Assembly: GCF_001684975.1 (NCBI RefSeq)
Contig: NZ_MAYH01000012.1
Coordinates: forward strand, 248,001-312,000
Source of the DNA: Chryseobacterium artocarpi
GTDB lineage: Bacteria > Bacteroidota > Bacteroidia > Flavobacteriales > Weeksellaceae
Length of the DNA stretch: 64,000 nt
Direction: 5' to 3'
Part shown: positions 1 through 8,841 of the stretch, in pieces
Layout of the letters: each line of letters starts with the position of its first letter
Numbering within the stretch: position 1 is the stretch's first letter
Notes under the pieces: model-generated
The model's input: only the letters and a program-made list of their open reading frames with translations
Database searches by the model: none
Told to the model about the DNA's origin: nothing
Made by a program: the position numbers and the translations under genes

Positions 1-660
1 AAAAATGATGAAGCTGTAGTAAAAGGAGAAGTTCAGAAACTGGCAAAAAATTATAGTAAACCAATCGTTGTAGAAACCATTCCTTTGAAAAATTTCTATA
101 AAGCAGAGGATTATCATCAGGATTATCTGGATAAAAATCTGGGCGGATATTGCCATATTGAGCCAGGACTTTTTGAAATGGCTAAAAAAGCAAACCCGCT
201 ACCAAAGGCAACTTCTTATCAAAAACAGGATAAAAAGGTTTTAAAAGAGAAACTTACAGCAGAGCAATATAATGTTACTCAGGAAAACGGTACAGAAAGA
301 CCTTTCCAGAATGAATACTGGGATGAAACCCGCGAAGGAATTTATGTAGATATTACAACAGGAGAACCTTTGTTTATCTCAACAGATAAATTTCAGTCAG
401 GTTGTGGCTGGCCAAGCTTTTCAAAACCAATTACAAAAAGTTTAATTGATGAAAAAATGGATCGTACTCACGGAATGACAAGAGTAGAGGTAAGAAGTAA
501 AACCGGAGATGCGCATTTAGGACACGTTTTCAACGATGGACCCGAGGATAAAGGAGGTCTTCGTTATTGCATCAACAGTGCTTCTCTGAAGTTTATCCCA
601 AAAGCCGAAATGGAAAGTAAAGGATACGGAAAATATCTTCCGTTGTTAGATAAAAAGTAA
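1..660 (+). CDS. msrAB: Fused peptide methionine sulfoxide reductase MsrA/MsrB, 3' part (5' end outside window)
   Basis: The reading frame is already open at base 1, so the gene enters from the left; a TTG at 85 is internal and not a start. The first about 60 visible residues are the end of MsrA, including [14 protein letters not shown] and GGYCHIEP. After a short linker comes a complete MsrB domain with [18 protein letters not shown] and the catalytic-cysteine motif RYCIN near the C terminus. MsrA and MsrB reduce the S and R forms of methionine sulfoxide, so a fusion repairs both. The CxxC pairs that bind zinc in many MsrB proteins are absent, so this is the zinc-free form. Cell location cannot be judged because the N terminus, where a signal peptide would lie, is missing. 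A hairpin follows the stop codon. Confidence 0.95.
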   Translation, partial: KNDEAVVKGEVQKLAKNYSKPIVVETIPLKNFYKAEDYHQDYLDKNLGGYCHIEPGLFEMAKKANPLPKATSYQKQDKKVLKEKLTAEQYNVTQENGTERPFQNEYWDETREGIYVDITTGEPLFISTDKFQSGCGWPSFSKPITKSLIDEKMDRTHGMTRVEVRSKTGDAHLGHVFNDGPEDKGGLRYCINSASLKFIPKAEMESKGYGKYLPLLDKK

Positions 661-670
661 TATGAAAGAA

Positions 671-697
671 TGGCTGCCGATTGGCAGCCATTTATTT
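671..697 (+). terminator. Intrinsic terminator after msrAB
   Basis: An 8-bp perfect stem TGGCTGCC/GGCAGCCA with a GATT loop is followed by a T-rich run. It lies between the convergent msrAB and the minus-strand gene ending at 698, and may serve both. Confidence 0.8.
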
Positions 698-1351
698 TTA
701 GTTGAATATAGATTTTGAAAATCTTTCTCTAAAGCTTATCAACGAAAAATAGGATAGGATAAGAAATCCTAAGAATAGAAAATAAGCCTCTTTGGTCAGT
801 TGGGACAGAAAGTCTTGAATGTTATCAAAACTACTGGATTCATATGACGAAACTGAATGCAATGGACCATCGTCTATTACTTCTATAACATCACCACAAA
901 GCCCGCAAGATTCTACCAAAGGATTCAGGTAAGTAACAGGAACATTTAAATTTCCGGTTTTTTCCAGATCCAAGCCATATTCGTCATGTCTTGAAATATG
1001 CATGTCATTGAGAATAGAAACAAAATCTCCATAGGTATTTTCTTCTCCTAAAATAAATTCAAGACCTGTATGTTTCTCATTTCTTTGTTGTAAAGCTTTC
1101 ACTTCCGAAACATATGCATCTGAATTTTCTTTTGCTTTACCTGCCGGAACCTCTATTTTTTTGAAATTCCAGCTTCTTAATGGCTCAAGAGTATCATTAT
1201 AATTGCTATTGTCTTTTTTTAATTGGGCAGGAAGTCTAAAATCTATTACTGAAGTGGTTATTTCTTCAATTTTTCTGTTACCAAAATGCCAAAGCAGAAC
1301 AGGAACCACTAAAGCACTGATCAAGCCTGGAAAATAATACACTCTTTTCAT
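698..1351 (-). CDS. Hypothetical membrane-anchored protein, paralogue of its upstream neighbour
   Basis: I do not recognise the family. The 217 residues have a hydrophobic N-terminal segment starting YYFPGLISALVVPVLLW, a soluble middle, and a second hydrophobic segment near residues 190-206 (AYFLFLGFLILSYFSLI). The middle would therefore sit between two membrane anchors, probably in the periplasm. It is clearly related along its length to the product of 1348-1986: both share the PGLISA start, a NWxxKKI segment, a run of LQxRNEKxTGxEFI, and a DLEKTG or DIGKTG motif. The middle has a CGLCG motif. The start codon overlaps the stop of the upstream gene by 4 bases (ATGA), so the two are co-transcribed and probably translationally coupled. 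Confidence 0.75.
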   Translation of the reverse strand: MKRVYYFPGLISALVVPVLLWHFGNRKIEEITTSVIDFRLPAQLKKDNSNYNDTLEPLRSWNFKKIEVPAGKAKENSDAYVSEVKALQQRNEKHTGLEFILGEENTYGDFVSILNDMHISRHDEYGLDLEKTGNLNVPVTYLNPLVESCGLCGDVIEVIDDGPLHSVSSYESSSFDNIQDFLSQLTKEAYFLFLGFLILSYFSLISFRERFSKSIFN

Positions 1352-1986
1352 ACCAGTTTTTTTCTATGAAATTGAAAATTTTCTTTTATACTCAACATTG
1401 AAATATTTAAAAATAATAAAAAACCAAAGATCATATAAAACGATTGTTTTGGAAGTTCTGCAAAAGATTTTAATCTGTCAAAACCTCTGTATTGATTTTC
1501 TTCTTTATAATTATCAATGTAGGGTCCAACTACACAGGTATATGCACGAATATATTTATCAGGGTCAACATATTCATGAACCGCAAAAAGATGACCTGTT
1601 TTTCCTATATCAACACAAAATGTTTCCTGTTTAGAAAGATACATTACATTTATAATAACCATAAAGTCTTCATAACTATTTTTGTCATTAATTATAAATT
1701 CAATTCCTGTTTCTTTCTCATTTCTTGCCTGTAATTTTTTTAATTCAGAAATATAATATTGTTGATTCTCTGAAGCTGTATTGGGAGATAGAAAAATCTT
1801 TTTATAATTCCAGTTTCTGTAAGCCTCAAAAGTATATTCTAAAGGAGTTTTAGGCGTAATTTTGGGAGGTATTCCCAGATCCATCACTGTATATTGAGGA
1901 TGAACCCTTTGATTGCCATAATACCAGAATAGTATCGGAAGTAATATAGCACTGATGAGCCCCGGAACATAATATATTTTTTTCAT
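1348..1986 (-). CDS. Hypothetical membrane-anchored protein, first gene of a paralogous pair
   Basis: The 212-residue product has the same plan as the next gene: an N-terminal membrane segment (YYVPGLISAILLPILFWYY), a soluble region of about 150 residues, and a C-terminal membrane segment (FYMIFGFLLFLNISML). The shared LQARNEKETGIEFII and KTGHL motifs show it arose from a tandem duplication with 698-1351. The CxxC seen in the partner is not conserved here. No enzyme motif is visible and I cannot name a function. It starts at an ATG about 145 bp from the divergent AAA+ gene. Confidence 0.75.
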   Translation of the reverse strand: MKKIYYVPGLISAILLPILFWYYGNQRVHPQYTVMDLGIPPKITPKTPLEYTFEAYRNWNYKKIFLSPNTASENQQYYISELKKLQARNEKETGIEFIINDKNSYEDFMVIINVMYLSKQETFCVDIGKTGHLFAVHEYVDPDKYIRAYTCVVGPYIDNYKEENQYRGFDRLKSFAELPKQSFYMIFGFLLFLNISMLSIKENFQFHRKKLV

Positions 1987-2078
1987 CCTATTCGTTTTTG
2001 ATAAAATTATAAAATAATTTAAGATTGAAGGAAGAAATACCTGTAGAAATTAAGTTCTGTTATTAAAATTCAGGTGTA

Positions 2079-2111
2079 TTGATGAGAATTAAGATTAAAA
2101 TATTAAATTTG
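2079..2111 (+). promoter_or_regulatory. Candidate promoter for the AAA+ gene
   Basis: The -7 element TAAATTTG (2104-2111) matches Bacteroidota TAnnTTTG exactly. The nearest upstream TTG (2079-2081) is 22 bp away, slightly longer than usual. The ATG follows 20 bp downstream. Confidence 0.5.
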
Positions 2112-2130
2112 ATAGAACTAATAGGGAATT

Positions 2131-3480
2131 ATGAAGTTAATTGAACTCGCAGAAGAACTAAATGTCTCTGCAGAAGCCATCAAACAGTTTATACAGGATT
2201 TTGATCTTGAATTGGTAGACTGTATCAGTACAAACTTTGACGTGAAAGAAGACTTTGAAAAATTTGCCCGTGAAAATGTGGATTTTTTAAGACTCTACGA
2301 AAAAGATCTTGACAAAAACAAAACACTTGAACAGATTGCCAAAGTCATCAATCAGCCTAAAGACAAAGTAGAAAAAGCAATAAAGGATAATAACCTTAAT
2401 ATTTTCGATAACGGTTTTTTTAAATCTTCTATTTCAAGTTATGGAATAGACAATAAACTGGGTGGTAATTATAAATTCGTATATGACTATTTCGGACATA
2501 AAACCAGCCTCCAGCAAAGAGATTTTATAGGATACAGAGATCTGTTTTTTTATACCTCAACAGTGCTGGAACCGTTCCTGAATCCCCAGCAGATTAAAGA
2601 TTGGGGAATCAATAAACCGGCAGGAATTATTTTGTACGGACCTCCGGGAAGCGGTAAAATTTTCTGGGCTAATAAAATTGCAGAAATTATCGGATATCAA
2701 TTTAAAGAAGTCAAAAAACATTATTTGGGAACTTCATTGATTGATGGAAATGAGATCAATTTCAGTGATTTTCTTCTCACGGTGATGAAGGAAAATAAAA
2801 TGTTGCTTTTCATGGATGATTTCGATGAAATTATGATGCAAAGAAAAGCCGATACAGATATTGCGTCTTGTAATCTGGAAGCTCAGGAACTGATACTTCA
2901 TTATATCGGAAAATTTGAAAAAGAAGGCGTTTTGATGGTGGGTTCAGCCAATTCCGTTTCTGAAATTGATGAAGAAATTCTGGCTCCCGGAAGATTTGAT
3001 GTGATGATTCCTATATTTCCACCTAATGCTTCAGAACGCTCTGAAATTATCTTATATGCAATGACAAGAGGACTTGAAGAAGACTCCTTACTTTATAAAA
3101 TTCTTAAAAATAATAAAGCAGACAAAATTCCTTTCTGGCATGATATATCTTCAAAAATGAAGGTCTTCAGTAATACCATGCTGATTGATTTTACACAAAG
3201 CTTAAAAAAACGAATCAAAAATCTTTATCAAAGAACCAGAAATGAAAAGCTGAAGATTGATCAGAATCTTTTAAACGGAGCCTTACGAGATGCGGCAGCC
3301 AAACTTACCGAAGAATATCTTGATCAGGTATCTCGATTTTTAGCAGATGTGATTATCAATAACTTTGATGAATTTCAATTTAGAATTTTGGCATTACGCA
3401 GCGAATTGGAAACTTATAAAGTAGTAGAAGAACCAAGACGTGCGATTGGATTTCAACACAACGACGAGAAAGAAGAGTAG
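2131..3480 (+). CDS. AAA+ family ATPase with N-terminal IF2_N-like repeats
   Basis: The 449-residue protein opens with two similar short helical segments, KLIELAEELNVSAEAIKQFI and near residue 65 LEQIAKVINQPKDKVEKAI. They resemble the IF2_N-type helix-turn-helix. A single AAA+ module follows, with GPPGSGK (Walker A) near 176, LLFMDDFDE (Walker B) near 230, and VGSANSVSEIDEEILAPGRFD as sensor 1 and arginine-finger region. Walker A continues with Ile instead of the usual Ser/Thr, and Walker B has DD where DE is usual, so ATP hydrolysis may be weakened. The C terminus is helical with no added enzyme domain. I infer a cytoplasmic remodelling ATPase; the partner is unknown. The next gene is 135 bp away, across a repeat-rich gap. 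Confidence 0.8.
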   Translation: MKLIELAEELNVSAEAIKQFIQDFDLELVDCISTNFDVKEDFEKFARENVDFLRLYEKDLDKNKTLEQIAKVINQPKDKVEKAIKDNNLNIFDNGFFKSSISSYGIDNKLGGNYKFVYDYFGHKTSLQQRDFIGYRDLFFYTSTVLEPFLNPQQIKDWGINKPAGIILYGPPGSGKIFWANKIAEIIGYQFKEVKKHYLGTSLIDGNEINFSDFLLTVMKENKMLLFMDDFDEIMMQRKADTDIASCNLEAQELILHYIGKFEKEGVLMVGSANSVSEIDEEILAPGRFDVMIPIFPPNASERSEIILYAMTRGLEEDSLLYKILKNNKADKIPFWHDISSKMKVFSNTMLIDFTQSLKKRIKNLYQRTRNEKLKIDQNLLNGALRDAAAKLTEEYLDQVSRFLADVIINNFDEFQFRILALRSELETYKVVEEPRRAIGFQHNDEKEE

Positions 3481-3483
3481 TGG

Positions 3484-3615
3484 GGATGCGAGATTCGAGA
3501 TATGAGATATGAGATGACGGGATGTAAATGATTAATTTTAGTCTATTCATTTTATTATCTCTCATTTCAAGTTTTTCATTATCATTAATTACTCATTACT
3601 AATCATTCATTACTC
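3484..3615. repeat. Repeat-rich intergenic stretch
   Basis: The 5' part has imperfect short repeats (GAGATATGAGATATGAGATGA). Read on the minus strand it contains TTACATCCCG followed by CTCGCATCC, which recurs on the plus strand near 59513. The 3' part is a series of ATTACTCATT-like units that also occurs, reversed, at 61299-61335. No gene is visible. Confidence 0.5.
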
Positions 3616-4731
3616 ATGATCAGCATCTGGGAACAGGAAACATTTTACCGTAAAAGAGATATTATCATTATTGGAGCAGGCTTTTCAGGGCTTTGGACTG
3701 CCATATCCATTAAAGAGAAGCATCCTGATAAATCTCTTTTGATTATTGAAAGAAATAATATTCCTTTGGGCGCTTCAACGAGAAATGCTGGTTTTGCCTG
3801 TTTTGGAAGTCTTACAGAAATCATCGCCGACTCTCAGAAAATGGGTTGGGAAAAAACCTTAGATCTTGTTAAAATGAGATTTGACGGGCTTCAGAAAATC
3901 AGGAGATATTTTAAAAGTAATGAAATCGATTTTGAACTCAATGGAGGTTATGAAATTCTGAATAGTGATGAACCATTATCATATATAGAGGAAGTAAATA
4001 AAAGATTAAAATCCATAACCGGGCTTGATAAAACCTATTCACTTAATCAGGGAAAGATCAAAGAATTCGGATTGGAAAAATCTCAGTTTTTGATTGAAAA
4101 CCCTTGTGAAGGGAGTCTGCATTCAGGGAAATTGTTGCAGAAGCTTTTAGAGAAATGTTATGAGCTGAAAGTTGATTTCTTATTTGGAACAGAAGTCAAA
4201 AATACAGAAGAAAGATCAGATGAGGTTGAAGTTCATCTTTCCGACGGTTCTTTAGTTAAAGCAGAGAAGTTGATTTACTGCACTAATGCATTCAGTTCAA
4301 ATTTTTTGAAACATGAAAATATAATTCCTACCCGCGGACAAATTCTATTGACCGAACGCATTGAAAGTTTAAAATTGAATGGAACTTTTCATTACGATGA
4401 AGGGTTTTATTATTTCAGAAATCTTGGAAACCGTATATTATTGGGTGGAGGAAGAAATCAGGATTTTAAAACAGAAGAAACTACAGCTTTTGAAACTACA
4501 GAATATCTTCAGCAACATCTGGAAAGGTTTTTGAAAGAAGTCGTTCTGCCGGATCAGGACTTTAAAATTGCCCTTCGCTGGTCAGGAATAATGGCTATGG
4601 GTGATGAAAAAACTCCTATTGTAAAACAATTATCAGAGAGAGAATTTTGTGCTGTCAGACTTTCAGGCATGGGAGTAGCACTGGCACCGAAAATAGGAGA
4701 GATGGTGAGAGAAATGATGAGTAATAAATGA
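3616..4731 (+). CDS. FAD-dependent oxidoreductase, DAO (D-amino-acid oxidase-like) family
   Basis: The 371-residue product has an N-terminal dinucleotide-binding motif (IIIIGAGFSGLWTA) with an acidic residue at the end of the second strand (LLIIERNN). This is followed by GASTRNAGF, typical of DAO-fold flavoenzymes that oxidise amines or amino acids. The C-terminal half has RGQILLTE, GFYYFRN and LLGGGR, and ends with the conserved RLSGMGVALAPKIGE, which contacts FAD. No signal peptide is present, so it is cytoplasmic. Family members include glycine oxidase and gamma-glutamylputrescine oxidase; the substrate cannot be chosen from sequence. The gene stands alone between the AAA+ gene and prfB. 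Confidence 0.85.
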   Translation: MISIWEQETFYRKRDIIIIGAGFSGLWTAISIKEKHPDKSLLIIERNNIPLGASTRNAGFACFGSLTEIIADSQKMGWEKTLDLVKMRFDGLQKIRRYFKSNEIDFELNGGYEILNSDEPLSYIEEVNKRLKSITGLDKTYSLNQGKIKEFGLEKSQFLIENPCEGSLHSGKLLQKLLEKCYELKVDFLFGTEVKNTEERSDEVEVHLSDGSLVKAEKLIYCTNAFSSNFLKHENIIPTRGQILLTERIESLKLNGTFHYDEGFYYFRNLGNRILLGGGRNQDFKTEETTAFETTEYLQQHLERFLKEVVLPDQDFKIALRWSGIMAMGDEKTPIVKQLSEREFCAVRLSGMGVALAPKIGEMVREMMSNK

Positions 4732-4831
4732 AAATAAGTGATTTATAGATCATCGTTTTAGACTCAACATAGATTTTAAAGATTCAACCTTAAACACTGA
4801 ATTCTTCGCTTTCCACTCTAAAAGAAATCCT

Positions 4832-4839
4832 TATTTTTG
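4832..4839 (+). promoter_or_regulatory. Candidate -7 promoter element of prfB
   Basis: TATTTTTG matches TAnnTTTG and lies 15 bp before the GTG start. No clear TTG is present at the usual upstream distance, so this is only half a promoter. Confidence 0.4.
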
Positions 4840-4854
4840 TAAAAAGAAAAAATC

Positions 4855-5967
4855 GTGATCAACAACGACCAGATAAAAGAAGCTCAATCCAGAATTGAAG
4901 ACTTACACAGATACCTTCAGATTGAAAAAAAGAAGATAGAAATTGCCAATGATGATGAGAAAACGGCAGCACCTGAATTTTGGGACAATCCCAAAACGGC
5001 TGAAGCATTCCTGAAACAGCTTCGTTCTAAGAAAAAATGGGTAGAAAGCTATGATGAAATTCAGACACAGTTTGAAGATTTACAGGTTTTAGCTGATTTT
5101 GCTAAAGAAGATGCTGATTCTGAAAAAGAATTGGATGAAACATTCCCACAGTTAGTAGAAAAAATTGAAGACCTTGAGTTCAAGAATATGCTTTCTAATG
5201 AAGGCGATGAATTGTCTGCTGTTCTTCAGATTACAGCAGGTGCCGGAGGAACAGAAAGCTGTGACTGGGCATCCATGTTGATGAGAATGTATACAATGTG
5301 GGCAGAAAAACAGGGATATAAGATCCGTGAACTGAACTTCCAGGAAGGTGATGTAGCAGGAGTGAAAACCGTTACTCTTGAAATAGAAGGAGAGTTTGCT
5401 TTCGGATACTTAAGAGGTGAAAATGGAGTTCATAGGCTGGTAAGAATTTCACCTTTTGATTCCAATGCTAAACGTCATACCAGCTTTGTTTCTGTATATG
5501 TTTATCCTTTGGTGGATGATACTATTGAAATTAATATCAACCCTGCCGATATATCTTTTGAAACGATGAGGTCTTCCGGAGCCGGAGGTCAGAACGTAAA
5601 CAAGGTAGAAACAGCCGTACGTCTTCGTCACGCACCTACCGGAATTATCATTGAAAACTCAGAATCACGTTCACAGCTTCAGAATAAAGAAAAAGCAATG
5701 CAGCTCCTTCGTTCCAGATTATACGAAATGGAATTGGAAGAGCGTATGAAGGCAAGAAATGAGATTGAAGCAAACAAAATGAAGATCGAATGGGGAAGCC
5801 AGATCAGAAACTACGTGATGCATCCTTATAAATTGGTAAAAGATGTACGCTCAGGTCATGAAACCTCAGATGTGGATGCTGTAATGAACGGAAATATTAC
5901 TCCTTTCCTTAAAGCTTTCTTAATGGCTGATGGGACGGCGGTTTCCGATGATGACCTAGACCTATAA
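4855..5967 (+). CDS. prfB: Peptide chain release factor 2
   Basis: RF2 recognises UGA and UAA stop codons in the ribosomal A site and triggers peptide release. The 370-residue protein has the SPF stop-codon recognition tripeptide ([16 protein letters not shown]), which marks RF2 rather than RF1, and the catalytic GGQ in [16 protein letters not shown] near residue 243. Length is normal for the family. The start is a GTG just after a -7 promoter element; the protein begins [16 protein letters not shown], which aligns with RF2 N termini. Many prfB genes carry an in-frame UGA after about 25 codons and need a +1 frameshift. Here the corresponding place reads TAC CTT CAG with no stop, so the frame is continuous and the autoregulatory frameshift is absent. 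Confidence 0.97.
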   Translation: MINNDQIKEAQSRIEDLHRYLQIEKKKIEIANDDEKTAAPEFWDNPKTAEAFLKQLRSKKKWVESYDEIQTQFEDLQVLADFAKEDADSEKELDETFPQLVEKIEDLEFKNMLSNEGDELSAVLQITAGAGGTESCDWASMLMRMYTMWAEKQGYKIRELNFQEGDVAGVKTVTLEIEGEFAFGYLRGENGVHRLVRISPFDSNAKRHTSFVSVYVYPLVDDTIEININPADISFETMRSSGAGGQNVNKVETAVRLRHAPTGIIIENSESRSQLQNKEKAMQLLRSRLYEMELEERMKARNEIEANKMKIEWGSQIRNYVMHPYKLVKDVRSGHETSDVDAVMNGNITPFLKAFLMADGTAVSDDDLDL

Positions 5968-6007
5968 ATATCATGTGAAATTTTAGTTAAAATCTTATAA
6001 TTAATTT

Positions 6008-6036
6008 TTGTTTCAGACATTTTAGACTTATTTTTG
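6008..6036 (+). promoter_or_regulatory. Promoter of the DedA gene
   Basis: TTG (6008-6010), an 18-bp spacer and TATTTTTG (6029-6036) give an exact Bacteroidota promoter match. The ATG is 16 bp downstream. Confidence 0.75.
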
Positions 6037-6052
6037 TTGTTCATCGATATAT

Positions 6053-6748
6053 ATGGAAGATTTCAATAGCTGGAAGGATTTATTAAACCCGGAGTTTTAT
6101 ATTAAAATGGGAGGGTTTTGGCTTATTTTATTTATTGTTTTTGCTGAAACAGGTCTTTTTGTAGGATTTTTTCTACCCGGGGATTCGCTACTGTTCGTTT
6201 CAGGGATTTATGCCGTTGAAATCATCAAAGAGACTTTTGGGTCTACAGGCAGTGATTTCTTAGACACAACCCTTTTAGCTACAGGAGTAGCACTTGCAGC
6301 AATTATAGGAAATGAAGTAGGATATTACTTTGGAAGAAAAACGGGTCCTGCTTTGTATAAAAGACCGGATTCAATGCTTTTCAAGAAAAAATACCTTTAT
6401 CAGGCACATGATTTCTTTGAAAAACACGGTGCTTTGGCAATCATTATGGCGAGATTCTTACCCGTTGTGAGAACTTTTACACCTATTGTTGCCGGGATTG
6501 TAAAGATGGATAAAAGAGAATTCCTTAGAGATAATGTTATTGGTGCTGTTCTATGGTCATTTATCCTGATCTTTGCTGGACACTACCTGGATAAATTATT
6601 CATGGATCAGTTTGGAATCAACCTGAAAGAAAAACTGGAATATATTATCATCGTTATTGTATTGGTGACAACGCTTCCGGTAATTATCAAGTTTATGTTT
6701 GGTAAGAAAGAAGATTTCTCTAAATATGAGAATAAAGATTTTGAATAA
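6053..6748 (+). CDS. DedA family inner-membrane protein
   Basis: The 231-residue product has DedA (SNARE-associated Pfam) signatures: a re-entrant-type segment ETGLFVGFFLPGDSLLF, then GNEVGYYFGRKTG, then MARFLPVVRTFTPIVAGIVKM with the conserved arginines and proline. Hydrophobic stretches near residues 18-50, 74-95, 160-185 and 195-215 place it in the inner membrane. DedA proteins act in lipid scrambling (undecaprenyl phosphate or phospholipid translocation) and affect proton-motive-force homeostasis; which lipid this copy handles is not visible. It has its own promoter and a terminator hairpin after it, so it is a single-gene unit between prfB and an oppositely oriented esterase. Confidence 0.9.
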   Translation: MEDFNSWKDLLNPEFYIKMGGFWLILFIVFAETGLFVGFFLPGDSLLFVSGIYAVEIIKETFGSTGSDFLDTTLLATGVALAAIIGNEVGYYFGRKTGPALYKRPDSMLFKKKYLYQAHDFFEKHGALAIIMARFLPVVRTFTPIVAGIVKMDKREFLRDNVIGAVLWSFILIFAGHYLDKLFMDQFGINLKEKLEYIIIVIVLVTTLPVIIKFMFGKKEDFSKYENKDFE

Positions 6749-6769
6749 AAATTCAATATAAAAATACGC

Positions 6770-6805
6770 AAGGCTGCTTCAAATTTTGAGACAGCCTTTT
6801 TTTAT
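6770..6805 (+). terminator. Terminator after the DedA gene
   Basis: AGGCTG pairs with CAGCCT. An inner TTCAAA/TTTGA arm extends the stem, and a run of T residues follows. Confidence 0.75.
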
Positions 6806-6877
6806 GAGTTATAAATACGATAAAAAAATCGTGATAAAACTAACTTCTTTAAACTAGTTTTAGTGGCTCAAATAGGC

Positions 6878-7747
6878 TTAATTTTTAATCCAATTCAGAA
6901 TATTAGGATAAATTATGCTATCTCTCTTTCTTTTGCTGAAAAACCTTGGAACGTGTCCGGTTCTCTCCATAAAGATAAATTTATGCGGAACATTCATTCT
7001 TGTAAGAGCAGAATCCATGGCTTTTCCCTGATGCTGATTAACCAGAAAATCATTATTTCCCTGAAACAATAGAGTAGGAACATTTGTAATATTTGCAATA
7101 GGACTGGCTTCTTTGAAGGCTTCGGAAAGAGCTTTACGTTCAAATTTTGTTCCTACAACCTTTTGAAAAGTAGGAGAGGTGTATTGAGAATAAAAAGATT
7201 TCAGGTACTCAGTGCTGTAAAAATCTGTAGGACCACTTAATGAAATGATCTTCTTGATCTGATCGGGATTTCTGTATCCATAAAGTAATGCAAGATGTCC
7301 GCCGGCACTTTCTCCGAGAAGAATATAATTATTCGTTTGCAGCTCTGCTTTTTCTGCTAAAGAATTAAATTTTTGAATGGCAGAACCAATATCTTCAAGC
7401 TGCTCTTTGTACGTGATTTTTTTTCGATGAGAAACTAAACGGTAATTCATGTTGATACTTGGAATTTTATTCTCAAACAACATTTTTTGGATCTGAATCA
7501 TATGTTCTTTCTTTCCCATCGTCCAGGCTCCACCATGAACAATAAGAACAACAGGAGAATCTTCAGCATAATCTTTAGGAAGAAAAACATCCATTTTTTG
7601 TCTTTTATGTTCTCCGTATTTCAGATTGTATATTTTTTGCTGACCTCCTGGACCTACCCAGACTCTGAATTTTGTATTACAGGACTGTAGCAGGAAACTG
7701 ATGCACCCTATAATGAAAAAATGGTATCTGAGAATAAGCCTTTTCAT
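6878..7747 (-). CDS. Alpha/beta hydrolase (BD-FAE-like esterase), lipoprotein
   Basis: The 289-residue product starts with a lipoprotein signal peptide ending in LLQSC, with Cys23 as the lipidation site. It should be anchored in the envelope and act outside the cytoplasm. The catalytic core is clear: oxyanion motif HGGAW, nucleophile elbow GESAGG, an acid in QGNNDFLV and a histidine in RTGHVP. This arrangement is shared by the carboxylesterase/BD-FAE group of the alpha/beta hydrolase fold. The substrate is not predictable; acetyl or feruloyl esters and small esters are possible. The gene is convergent with the DedA gene and divergent from the DUF808 gene. Confidence 0.85.
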   Translation of the reverse strand: MKRLILRYHFFIIGCISFLLQSCNTKFRVWVGPGGQQKIYNLKYGEHKRQKMDVFLPKDYAEDSPVVLIVHGGAWTMGKKEHMIQIQKMLFENKIPSINMNYRLVSHRKKITYKEQLEDIGSAIQKFNSLAEKAELQTNNYILLGESAGGHLALLYGYRNPDQIKKIISLSGPTDFYSTEYLKSFYSQYTSPTFQKVVGTKFERKALSEAFKEASPIANITNVPTLLFQGNNDFLVNQHQGKAMDSALTRMNVPHKFIFMERTGHVPRFFSKRKRDSIIYPNILNWIKN

Positions 7748-7875
7748 ATATTAAAATTACGGAAAAAAGAGCTGTAAAAGTAAGGAAAAGATATGATTTG
7801 TATTGGTTTTGGTGTTGTTTTTCAGTTTGTTAATTTTAGTTTTATTATCTTTTCATGTATTTGATATAAAACAGC

Positions 7876-7904
7876 TTGTAAATAGAATTAAATATTTATT
7901 TTTG
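7876..7904 (+). promoter_or_regulatory. Promoter of the DUF808 gene
   Basis: TTG (7876-7878), an 18-bp spacer and TATTTTTG (7897-7904) fit the Bacteroidota consensus exactly. A 34-base leader to the ATG at 7939 follows. Confidence 0.75.
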
Positions 7905-7938
7905 CTGAACTTAACAAAGATTAAAAAAATATTAAAAT

Positions 7939-8820
7939 ATGGCATCAGGCTTTTTTGCAATTTTGGATGATATTGCAGCATTGATGGATGATGTAGCAGT
8001 TACCAGTAAAATAGCTACACAAAAAACAGCAGGTATTTTGGGAGATGATCTGGCTGTAAATGCAGAAAAAGCCACTGGCTTTCTTTCTTCCAGAGAACTT
8101 CCTGTATTATGGGCAATTACAAAAGGTTCATTTATTAATAAGCTGATTATCCTTCCTATTGCGTTTCTACTCAATTGGCTATATAAACCGGCTATTGAGA
8201 TGATCCTTATTTTAGGAGGTCTGTATCTTGCTTTTGAAGGTGTTGAGAAAATTATAGAATTCCTTTTTCACCGTTCCAAAAAAGGACATGAAGTAGTGGA
8301 GGAAAGTAAAGAAAATGAAAACTCAGAGGTTTCTGAGAAAGCAAAAATCAATTCTGCAATCAGAACAGATTTTATTCTTTCCATTGAGATTGTGATTATT
8401 GCTTTGGGGACGGTTATTCAGCAGGAACACCCGCTTATTACGCAAATTCTTACTGTAACTTTTGTCTCATTTATTGCAACGGTAGGAGTTTATGGAATTG
8501 TAGCATTGATTGTAAGAATGGATGATGCTGGTTTTAAATTAATCAAAAAAAGCCATGACAAAGGAGTTATTTCAAAACTAGGACACTTTTTGGTAAAAGC
8601 ATTACCTGTGATTATTAAAATCTTAGGAGTAGTGGGAACTATTGCTTTAATCTTAGTATCTGGGGGTATTTTTGCTCACAATATTCACTATCTGCATGAA
8701 CTGTTACCTACATGGCCAGCTATGTTAAAAGAATTTACATTTGGAATCGTAGGTGGGCTTGCAGCTGTGCTTGTTTTTACAATAGGAAAAGCAATTTACT
8801 CTTTAGCTACCAAAAAATAA
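7939..8820 (+). CDS. DUF808 (YedI-like) inner-membrane protein
   Basis: The 293-residue protein has the characteristic DUF808 start, MASGFFAILDDIAALMDDVA, followed by KTAGILGDDLAVNAEKATGF. At least five hydrophobic segments follow (near residues 72-100, 140-160, 165-190, 225-250 and 262-285). A charged stretch rich in E, K and N (about 110-132) lies between the first membrane pair and the rest. This matches the E. coli YedI family of membrane proteins, whose biochemical role is unknown. It has its own promoter and a terminator, so it is transcribed alone. Confidence 0.88.
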   Translation: MASGFFAILDDIAALMDDVAVTSKIATQKTAGILGDDLAVNAEKATGFLSSRELPVLWAITKGSFINKLIILPIAFLLNWLYKPAIEMILILGGLYLAFEGVEKIIEFLFHRSKKGHEVVEESKENENSEVSEKAKINSAIRTDFILSIEIVIIALGTVIQQEHPLITQILTVTFVSFIATVGVYGIVALIVRMDDAGFKLIKKSHDKGVISKLGHFLVKALPVIIKILGVVGTIALILVSGGIFAHNIHYLHELLPTWPAMLKEFTFGIVGGLAAVLVFTIGKAIYSLATKK

Positions 8821-8841
8821 AGATTAACAAAATATAAAAGA

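Noticed and set aside
1398-1734. Two plus-strand frames opposite the membrane-protein pair
   Set aside because: Short, overlapping each other, and antisense to the better-supported paralogous gene.
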